This document shows positions 26,870 through 35,219 of a DNA stretch of 50,454 nucleotides, in pieces. The stretch lies in contig CAADTZ010000091.1 of assembly GCA_900752015.1 (NCBI GenBank), forward strand, positions 1 through 50,454. The letters are read 5' to 3'. Origin of the DNA: an uncultured Collinsella sp. (GTDB lineage: Bacteria > Actinomycetota > Coriobacteriia > Coriobacteriales > Coriobacteriaceae). The number at the start of each line of letters is the position of its first letter. The first letter of the stretch is position 1. A program made the position numbers and the translations under genes. The notes under the pieces are model-generated. The model had not been told where the DNA came from, did no database searches, and saw only the letters and a list, made by a program, of their open reading frames with translations.

Positions 26870-28252
26870 TTACAGAGACGCGATCGTTGCATTTGCGCAC
26901 TTAAGCGTACCGTCGGTGACCGTCAGCGCCACACCCTGGCCCTGCTTATTGCAGAAGCGCGCGTTAAGCGCAACATCATCGACAAAGATGGTCGCGATAT
27001 CGTCGTCAACGACCAGGCGCACATGATGAGTGCCCTCGCCCTTAAAGAACAACGGACGCTCGAGGCCCATGTTGTTGACCTGGAACCACGGATACTGGGG
27101 GGCCGCCGTAAACTCGAGCTTGCCCTCACGCAGGTTGGCGCGGAACTCATAGGCAAGACCGGACTCGGCGTCCTCGGCAAGCTTCACCGAGAAGCCGGCA
27201 GCGTCACCGGCGAGCTCGATGTCGGCATCGAGCATATAGGTGGAACCGGCATCCGCGGCGAGCACCTGCTCGACCTTGCCCGACTCGCAGGAAAGCTCAA
27301 AGGCCTCGACTGCCTTAGCCTCGCCAAAGGCGCCAAGCATGCTGTCGGGGAGCTTGGTGCCGAGCGTTCCGTCAGCACGCTGAACGATCTCGAGAGGCAT
27401 AAAGGTGCCACCCCACAGGTAAGAGCTGGGGTCACCGCCCTCGTCACGCGTAGGAACCCAACCAAAGAGAACGCGGCGCTCGCCATCAAATGCGGTACGC
27501 GCGGCATAGTACGCGCGGCCATCGAATGAATCGTCCGCAGGAGTGATCCAAGGACCGTTGATAGAGCGAGACATGCGGTAACGGGTCTTGTTGCCATCAC
27601 TGTACTCGGAGAACACCAGATACCACCAGTCGCCCATCTTAAAGAGATCAGGCATCTCGAACATGGTGTACAGGCCCGGATTCCACCAGTCGCCCTGGAA
27701 CTCCCAGGTATCCAGGTCCTTGGAGGTGAACTTGACCAGACGACCGGTCATCAGACGCTTGTCCTCGCCCACACGCGTGCCGAGGATGAGCATGTACTCT
27801 TCGTTCTCCTCATCCCAAAGCACAAAGGGATCGCGCCAGTTGCGGTCATCGTAACCTTCCTGGGGCGGAAGCAGCGTCTCGGCGATGTTCTTCTCCCACT
27901 TGACGGCGTCGTCACTCGTTGCGTGAAGAAGAACCTGCTTCATCAAGCGTGCACGGACCTTATCGCGATTGCAACCAGTGTAGAGCGCATGGTACTTGTC
28001 GCCCACCTTAAACACCGTGCCGGCATAAACATACTGGTCGACTTCCTCGTCGCCGCCACGCTCAAGGCTCTCGCCAAAGTCTTTGTAATTGACGAAGTCC
28101 TTGGTCGTAGCGAGTGCCCAGCCAAACGGCTCTCCGAAAGGTCCGGGGTTACGCGTGTCACGCTGGTGATAGAGATAGAACGTGCCGTCCTCGCCGTACG
28201 GCATGATGTCGCCTACCCAAATTCCCTCAGGCTGGTAATACACCTTGTGCAT
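26870..28252 (-). CDS. Divergent GH32-like glycoside hydrolase
   Basis: Cytosolic protein of 460 residues with the GH32 five-bladed propeller plus C-terminal sandwich. RDP is at 140-142 in NWRDPF, and Glu199 in EMPD fits the acid/base. The N-terminal nucleophile region is altered: instead of W-x-NDPNG it has WVGDIMPYGEDGTFYLYHQ, with Asp15 as the likely nucleophile. This suggests a different fructoside, perhaps a short fructan or modified sucrose, but that is inference. It is first gene of the sugar operon, with two tandem LacI-type operators 50-82 bases upstream of its ATG. Confidence 0.82.
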   Translation of the reverse strand: MHKVYYQPEGIWVGDIMPYGEDGTFYLYHQRDTRNPGPFGEPFGWALATTKDFVNYKDFGESLERGGDEEVDQYVYAGTVFKVGDKYHALYTGCNRDKVRARLMKQVLLHATSDDAVKWEKNIAETLLPPQEGYDDRNWRDPFVLWDEENEEYMLILGTRVGEDKRLMTGRLVKFTSKDLDTWEFQGDWWNPGLYTMFEMPDLFKMGDWWYLVFSEYSDGNKTRYRMSRSINGPWITPADDSFDGRAYYAARTAFDGERRVLFGWVPTRDEGGDPSSYLWGGTFMPLEIVQRADGTLGTKLPDSMLGAFGEAKAVEAFELSCESGKVEQVLAADAGSTYMLDADIELAGDAAGFSVKLAEDAESGLAYEFRANLREGKLEFTAAPQYPWFQVNNMGLERPLFFKGEGTHHVRLVVDDDIATIFVDDVALNARFCNKQGQGVALTVTDGTLKCANATIASL

Positions 28253-28302
28253 CCGAGACTTCCTTTCTCACGAGATACTAACTCGGTACAACTGCAAGAT
28301 AT

Positions 28303-28334
28303 GTCAATCGTTTTCATATGTCAAACGTTTTCAC
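28303..28334 (-). promoter_or_regulatory. Tandem LacI-type operators before the sugar operon
   Basis: GTCAATCGTTTTCAT (28303-28317) and GTCAAACGTTTTCAC (28320-28334) are near-identical imperfect palindromes centred on CG, 17 bases apart. The same motif, GTCATACGTTTACAT, precedes the lacI-family gene at 29469. Confidence 0.65.
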
Positions 28335-28436
28335 ACCAATACGTCTTTTCGCAGTTCCAGTCGTCGGCAAACGGTTGACATATGCCGGCGAACGGTCATC
28401 AGAGGCGTTTGAGGAATTCTTTTGGCACGGGATGAA

Positions 28437-29447
28437 CTACGCGGTTTTACCCTCAATGAGTTCAACGGGGAGCTTGATATTCGATTCGGGCTTTTCGCCG
28501 TTAACAAGAGCGACGATGGATTGCGCCGCGAGCTCACCGATGCGATCGATATCTTGGCGTACGGTTGTTAAGTCAGGCATAAACGTCATAGTGCGGCGGG
28601 CACCATCCGCGCCCACGACCTTAATATCATCCGGAGCGCTCAAGCCGCGCTGCTTCATCACGTTAAGACAGATAGCCGCCATCGTGTCGTCTCCCGCAAA
28701 GATGCCGTCAATATCGGGTTTCTCATCGAGGATCTTCGCAACGACCGCGCTCTTTTCGTCGTCGGGCTTAACGAACTCGACCTCACGGACAAGCGCGGGC
28801 AAACCGGCCTGTTCAACAACATCGAGGTAGGCATCGGTACGCTTATTGGCAGGCATGCGCATGCGGCTATTGCTGCGCAGGCACAGGATGCGTGAACATC
28901 CGTCATCGATCAGGCGACGCGTGGCAAGTTCGCCGATGCTATAGCTGTCGCTCGCAATCTGAACAGAGGCTTCGCCAAGGTCGCAGTCGATACCAACCAG
29001 ACTCAAGCCCATCTCGGCATACGCCTCGGCACCGATATTAAGCGAGTTGACGATGACGCCATCAACCATATTGCGTCGAAGCATGTCGATATAAGAGCGC
29101 TCAAGCTCGGGTCGATTGGCGCTATTGCACAGCAGCATCTTAAAACCGTTTTCGGCCAGGGTATGCTCAATGACTTGAACCACTTGGGCATGAAACGGAC
29201 TGCTGACATAGGGGACGATCATACCGATAAGATTCAGGCGACCGTTGAGCATGGCACGGGCGATATCGTTGGGCGTATAGTTGATGCGCTTCATCGCGGC
29301 ATGGACCTTATCGCGGGTCTCTTGGCTAATATAGCCGCGATTATTAAGCACACGAGATACCGTAGTAGGCGAAACCCCCGCCACCGCTGCAACTTCCTTG
29401 ATGCCAGGCTTAGCCGTATCCTTAGAACGAGCACTCTCGCGAGCCAT
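28437..29447 (-). CDS. LacI-family transcriptional regulator
   Basis: Regulator of 336 residues. The N-terminal HTH is IKEVAAVAGVSPTTVSRVLN with the hinge helix NDIARAM, followed by a periplasmic-binding-like effector domain. It lies upstream of the sucrose/fructan operon on the same strand, and matching operators lie before that operon and before its own start, so it probably represses both until a fructoside or its phosphate binds. The ATG at 29447 has GGGGGAGGG at four bases; an ATG seven codons upstream lacks an SD. Confidence 0.92.
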   Translation of the reverse strand: MARESARSKDTAKPGIKEVAAVAGVSPTTVSRVLNNRGYISQETRDKVHAAMKRINYTPNDIARAMLNGRLNLIGMIVPYVSSPFHAQVVQVIEHTLAENGFKMLLCNSANRPELERSYIDMLRRNMVDGVIVNSLNIGAEAYAEMGLSLVGIDCDLGEASVQIASDSYSIGELATRRLIDDGCSRILCLRSNSRMRMPANKRTDAYLDVVEQAGLPALVREVEFVKPDDEKSAVVAKILDEKPDIDGIFAGDDTMAAICLNVMKQRGLSAPDDIKVVGADGARRTMTFMPDLTTVRQDIDRIGELAAQSIVALVNGEKPESNIKLPVELIEGKTA

Positions 29448-29468
29448 AGCACCCTCCCCCATCAACAT

Positions 29469-29483
29469 GTCATACGTTTACAT
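29469..29483 (-). promoter_or_regulatory. LacI-type operator before the regulator gene
   Basis: GTCATACGTTTACAT lies 22 bases upstream of the chosen ATG and matches the operators at 28303 and 28320 at most positions, suggesting autoregulation. Confidence 0.55.
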
Positions 29484-29600
29484 ACGAACAAAGCATACCC
29501 CAACAAGAGCGGGAAGACGGTAACAGTACAAGTAAGTAAACGACTCATCCAAATAATTAGGAGAGTTCCGCCTAAAGGGTGACTCCAAAGGACCCCACAT

Positions 29601-29723
29601 GGCCGGTTTTGGGTTATTTCCCAAAACATCCCGCAGGACGCAAAGAGGCTCCGCCGCGCAACGCGCGCAGCGGAGCCTCTTTGCATGTCCGAGGACGTTT
29701 TGGGAAATAACCCAAAACCGGCC
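29601..29723 (-). repeat. L-family long palindromic 3' element, copy 4 (after the glycyl-radical gene)
   Basis: Perfect 27-bp outer stem, 29601-29627 with 29697-29723. On the minus strand it reads GTCCTC, helix GGAC/GTCC, a 15-bp inner stem (GCAAAGAGGCTCCGC with its complement), TGCGGGAT, GTTTTG outer arm. It begins 27 bases after the stop codon. Confidence 0.88.
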
Positions 29724-29750
29724 CCAGTAATCCTACAGGAGTTGAACCCT

Positions 29751-30002
29751 TTAGAACTTGTCGTGGAAGGTACGCGAAATGACCTCGTCCTGCTGCTCCT
29801 TGGTGAGCGTGTGGAAGTTCACGGCATAGCCGGAAACGCGGATGGTCAGCTGCGGGTACTTCTCGGGGTGAGCCTGAGCGTCGAGCAGCGTCTCACGGTT
29901 GAAGACGTTGATGTTCAGGTGGTGGCCACCCTTCTCGGCATAAGCGTCGAGCATGTGGACCAGGTTATCGGCCTGGGTCTCGGAAACTTCAGAAACCTTC
30001 AT
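29751..30002 (-). CDS. grcA: Pyruvate formate-lyase glycyl-radical domain, separate chain (GrcA-like)
   Basis: Protein of 83 residues equal to the C-terminal part of PFL: GGHHLNINVFNRETLLDA, then PQLTIRVSGYAVNF with the radical-bearing Gly58. E. coli GrcA (YfiD) is a spare domain that repairs oxygen-cut PFL; here the domain is supplied only by this gene, because the catalytic chain just upstream lacks it. The SD AAGGAG precedes the ATG. It is separated from the PFL gene by 85 bases holding two hairpins and is followed by an L element. Confidence 0.9.
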   Translation of the reverse strand: MKVSEVSETQADNLVHMLDAYAEKGGHHLNINVFNRETLLDAQAHPEKYPQLTIRVSGYAVNFHTLTKEQQDEVISRTFHDKF

Positions 30003-30025
30003 AATGTGTCTCCTTCGATTAATAG

Positions 30026-30085
30026 GCGCCGGCCGAAACCGGCGCGCTAATCAGTAATCGTTATTGTTAGTATAGCACTAACAAT
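30026..30085 (-). other. Two hairpins between the PFL chains
   Basis: Right after the catalytic-chain stop, ATTGTTAGT (30063-30071) pairs with ACTAACAAT (30077-30085). Then GCGCCGG (30026-30032) pairs with CCGGCGC (30039-30045), just before the SD of the glycyl-radical gene. They could set the ratio of the two chains by stabilising or processing the mRNA. Confidence 0.6.
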
Positions 30086-30087
30086 AG

Positions 30088-32139
<2,052 letters not shown>

Positions 32140-32607
32140 TGTGTAACCACGCTCCTAGTTACGTGTAATGCGGCGCTCTCTCACACCGCTGCTTATTGAA
32201 TTCTTGAATATCGGCTTGCACTACCGGTTTCTTCCGTTCTTCACCACACGTTGGTACAGGGAAAAACGTTTGTCCACCTTGGAACTGCAACCCAAAACCC
32301 AAGATTTCACCCGTTTGAGAAGGATAACATAGCCACCCCCTTCATCAGTGCTGTTATATGTTCCTTTTTTTATAACATAAGGGCTTTTTTTACAAACCCG
32401 CAGGAAATGCGAGCGCAAACAACTACCGTTCACCGATTTGTTTGGTATTTTTCCTTGCCTTTGTACGACGTTCACTCTAGCTGTTATGCCAGTTTTAGCA
32501 TGGTAAAGTGCCCCACAGACCCCACAGAAACTGCAGGGCGGCCACGGGATTTCCCCCAGGGCCGCCCTGTGGCGTAGCTAGTTTTTAGCTTTGATTGTCG
32601 CTTGGCA
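32140..32607. promoter_or_regulatory. AT-rich pfl promoter and leader region
   Basis: No gene is seen in this 468-base gap. It holds AT-rich DNA (32335-32400) with the inverted repeat TGTTATA (32352-32358) / TATAACA (32371-32377), a likely promoter or regulator site for pflB about 215-240 bases upstream of its ATG. At 32534-32569 a hairpin CAGGGCGGCC/GGCCGCCCTG lies 39 bases after the kdgT stop as its probable terminator. Confidence 0.5.
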
Positions 32608-33621
32608 TTAGGCGGCGGCCTTGTCGGTCGTTGCCTTGCTATCGCCGTTGCCCTGGCCCTCAAAATGCTTGTGGCACCAGCTGGTGACCAGCGGGGTCAA
32701 AATGGCCGTCACGATAGCGCACGCTGCAACCTGCGCCGTAGCCGTCGCGAGCACGGCTCCACCGTACATGGCCTCGTTAACGCTTGCCATGGCAGCAGGC
32801 GTTGCCACATTGGCTCCGGCGCAGCTCGAGATGGCCGCACCTGCGACACCCGTGCCGCCCGTGAGCTTATCGACCGCGATGACGGGAATCGCAAAGACCA
32901 CCGAGCAGATCACGCCGAGCAGAATACCGGGAAGACCGCCGTTGATAAGCTGGCCAAAGGTCATGGTCGAGCCCATGGCAAAGAAGACGAGCACGATGAT
33001 GGCGGAAAGTGCCGGTGCCATCATCTTCTTAAAACTCGGGAAGAGGTTGCCCAGGATAATGCCGACGACGATTGGCAGGATGGCACCCACGAGCGACCAG
33101 CCAATCGGAGCCTGACCGGCGGCGCCAAGGACAATCATCGTGACCGGAGGGCCGACAACGAGCGTGGTGATAGCGACGGCGCCACGCTCGGCCTCGTTGC
33201 CCATGGTGCCCATCAGTCCAGCGTACATAGCGTTGTTGGCACCCGTGCAAGCCGCCAGCATCACCATGGCAGAGATACCAAACAGGTTGTCGTTGAACAC
33301 ATAAAGGATGAGCAGCGACACGGCAACGACCACAATCTGCTTGACGGCAATGATAATGGCGCCGCGGGCAGCGGCGGCAGGAGCGCTCTTAAACGAAATC
33401 GTCGTACCGACGATGAGCAAAAAGGCGCCCACGAGCGGGCCTGCACCCTGCTGGGTCATGCCAAGCGTAAAGCTGCCGAGCGTTTTGAACAGGTCGGGGA
33501 ATAGCGTGTTGAGCAGGCAGCCCAACAGAAGCGGCACCAAAATATTGGCGCCCGGGATGGAGGACATCTTAAAGAACGGCTCCTTTGCCGCCGGCGCCTC
33601 CACCGCGGTCGATTCACTCAT
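32608..33621 (-). CDS. kdgT: 2-keto-3-deoxygluconate permease
   Basis: Membrane carrier of 337 residues with about ten helices, belonging to the KdgT family that imports 2-keto-3-deoxygluconate by proton symport. Family-type stretches include FFKMSSIPGANILVPLLLG near the N-terminus, CTGANNAMYAGLMG, and the C-terminal SSCAGANVATPAAMAS. The ATG at 33621 is preceded by AAAGGAG at six bases. It follows a KduD-like dehydrogenase on the same strand, 108 bases away with a hairpin between, so the pair suggests uptake and processing of pectin- or glycosaminoglycan-derived ketodeoxysugars. Confidence 0.92.
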   Translation of the reverse strand: MSESTAVEAPAAKEPFFKMSSIPGANILVPLLLGCLLNTLFPDLFKTLGSFTLGMTQQGAGPLVGAFLLIVGTTISFKSAPAAAARGAIIIAVKQIVVVAVSLLILYVFNDNLFGISAMVMLAACTGANNAMYAGLMGTMGNEAERGAVAITTLVVGPPVTMIVLGAAGQAPIGWSLVGAILPIVVGIILGNLFPSFKKMMAPALSAIIVLVFFAMGSTMTFGQLINGGLPGILLGVICSVVFAIPVIAVDKLTGGTGVAGAAISSCAGANVATPAAMASVNEAMYGGAVLATATAQVAACAIVTAILTPLVTSWCHKHFEGQGNGDSKATTDKAAA

Positions 33622-33678
33622 ATATATCTCCTTTGGATGCATGCGAATCGTAGTCGCACGCGCCTATATCAGAAAGAA

Positions 33679-33710
33679 GGCGACGGTCCCGAGTCGCAGG
33701 AGCCGTCGCC
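33679..33710 (-). terminator. Hairpin between the dehydrogenase gene and kdgT
   Basis: GGCGACGG (33679-33686) pairs with CCGTCGCC (33703-33710), followed on the minus strand by TTCTTTCT. It may attenuate or end transcription before kdgT. Confidence 0.45.
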
Positions 33711-33729
33711 GAATAATCGTCGTGGGGTA

Positions 33730-34479
33730 TTACCCGTCCAGGACGATGCCGCCGTCGCAGTCACCAATCTCGCCGTTCACGAAGCTGGCGAGGGCGGAAG
33801 CGAAGAACAGCACCATCTGCGCAGGCTCGCTGGCCTGGGCGGCGCGGCCCAGAGGAATACCGTTGATGATGCGCTGAGAGTTCTCGTCAGAGAGAATCGA
33901 GGTCATATCGGTCAACGTGAGCGACGGGCACACGGCGTTGCAGCGAACGCCAAACTTGCCGCCTTCCTTGGCGACTGCCTTGGTTAGACCGTTAACACCT
34001 GCTTTGGAGCTGGCGTAGGCAGCGGTGCCGAGCAGGCCACCGCCGATCTTGCCCGCAACGGAACTCACGTTGACGATAGTGCCGGCATGGGCCGCCTTAA
34101 AGTGCGGGTACACGGCGTTCATCATAGTGAAGGTACCGTTGAGGTTAATGTCGATGGTGCGACGCCACTCGGTGTCATCGATCTCGTCGAACTTCTTGGT
34201 GCTGATGACGCCAGCGCAGTTGATCAGGATGTTGGTTTGCGGCAGGTCCGTAAAAATCTGCTCGACGGTCTCGCGCGCCTTGGGTGCATCGGCAACATCG
34301 AGCTGGTAGAACTTGTTTCCCTCGCCAAGCTCGGCCACAGCGGCCTCGCCCTTAGCAGCGTTCCTTGCGATGAGCGCGACATGTCCGCCGCCCGCGACGA
34401 TGCCCTTGGCGATCTCGAGGCCAATGCCCTGAGTGCCGCCCGTGACAATCGCGGTCTTGCCCGTGAAGTCAAATGCCAT
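33730..34479 (-). CDS. SDR-family oxidoreductase, KduD-like
   Basis: Short-chain dehydrogenase of 249 residues: TGGTQGIG cofactor motif (about 14-21), NCAG in place of NNAG, catalytic Ser in VSSVAG and Y-A-S-S-K. The C-terminal CDGGIVLDG is typical of KduD/FabG-like enzymes. Next to kdgT, a role as 2-deoxy-D-gluconate (or 2-keto-3-deoxygluconate) 3-dehydrogenase is the best guess, but SDR substrates cannot be fixed by sequence. The ATG at 34479 has a GGGGGATGGAG SD; the 39-residue upstream extension is not conserved-looking. Divergent from marR. Confidence 0.85.
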   Translation of the reverse strand: MAFDFTGKTAIVTGGTQGIGLEIAKGIVAGGGHVALIARNAAKGEAAVAELGEGNKFYQLDVADAPKARETVEQIFTDLPQTNILINCAGVISTKKFDEIDDTEWRRTIDINLNGTFTMMNAVYPHFKAAHAGTIVNVSSVAGKIGGGLLGTAAYASSKAGVNGLTKAVAKEGGKFGVRCNAVCPSLTLTDMTSILSDENSQRIINGIPLGRAAQASEPAQMVLFFASALASFVNGEIGDCDGGIVLDG

Positions 34480-34671
34480 GACTCCATCCCCCTTTATGTA
34501 AGGTGTCTCCTTGCGGGAAGTTGGAGCATCGCACGTGGCGATTATATGAGTCCCAGTCGTCATGGTGGTGACAACCCCTCGCCTAACCGCGTGCATAATA
34601 GTTCTTTGAAACGCTTCAGCAATTGAATGATTTTAAGTCTTTATGCACTCTTTATATTTCCTAGCGGCCAA

Positions 34672-34702
34672 GTAGATTTTTGGGACATGCCTAGAAATCT
34701 AC
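34672..34702. repeat. C-family small palindrome, copy 2
   Basis: GTAGATTTTTGGG pairs with CCTAGAAATCTAC around ACATG, nearly the same as the palindrome after lysC (14435-14466). The loop GACATG is shared. Confidence 0.55.
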
Positions 34703-34735
34703 CGAATGTGATGGTTGAGCTGGGGTATCATCTTT

Positions 34736-34772
34736 CACCGAAAATAGTTTCTATTGTTAGGGGTTTTCGGTG
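34736..34772 (+). promoter_or_regulatory. Inverted repeat over the marR start
   Basis: CACCGAAAA (34736-34744) pairs with TTTTCGGTG (34764-34772), the latter covering the GTG start. AATAG-TTT-CTATT lies inside. It may be the operator of the MarR protein or a stem that hides its start. Confidence 0.45.
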
Positions 34773-35219
34773 GAAGATACCGATTTCCGTGAACTTGGGC
34801 GTCAGCTCCTTTCCGAGTTCGGCAGCATGCATCAGCGCATTTCGCGTTTTGCGGACAAAGCCCTCGGCGGCGAGATGGCCGTCATGCGCGCCCTCATACT
34901 CGCCGGCGGTTCGCTCACGCCGAGCGAACTCGCTGATCGCGCCTGGGTCTCGAGCGCCCGCATCGCCAATATCTTACGCGCCCTCGAGGCCAAGGGCTGG
35001 GTCGAGCGCGAGCACTCAAAGACTGACCGTCGTCGCGTACACGTCATAGTGACCGACAAGGGATTCCAGGATCTCGAAATCAAACGCCGGGAATTCGAGG
35101 ACCGCACCGCGGCTTTCCTCGAGCAGCTCGGCGAAACAGATACCCAAGAGATGGTGCGTCTTCTTAGACGTGCCAACGAAATTATCGACCGCAATCAAGA
35201 AAGGAGAGATGCCGAGTGA
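34770..35219 (+). CDS. MarR-family transcriptional regulator
   Basis: Winged-helix repressor of 149 residues: helix region LTPSELADRAWVSSARIANILRALEAKGWVER and wing TDRRRVHVIVTDKG. It begins with GTG at 34770. Its stop overlaps the start of the first ABC gene by four bases (GTGA), so it is the first gene of a coupled three-gene exporter operon that it probably represses until an effector binds. An inverted repeat at its start is a candidate operator. Confidence 0.92.
   Translation: MEDTDFRELGRQLLSEFGSMHQRISRFADKALGGEMAVMRALILAGGSLTPSELADRAWVSSARIANILRALEAKGWVEREHSKTDRRRVHVIVTDKGFQDLEIKRREFEDRTAAFLEQLGETDTQEMVRLLRRANEIIDRNQERRDAE

Noticed and set aside
4837..29723. L elements as ends of insertion sequences or CRISPR repeats
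   Set aside because: Each copy is a self-contained hairpin with its own stem sequence, no spacers and no transposase, and sits at a fixed distance from a stop codon.
34627..35049. 140-codon + strand frame overlapping marR
   Set aside because: Different frame from the MarR protein, no SD, Pro/Ser/Arg-rich shadow translation.
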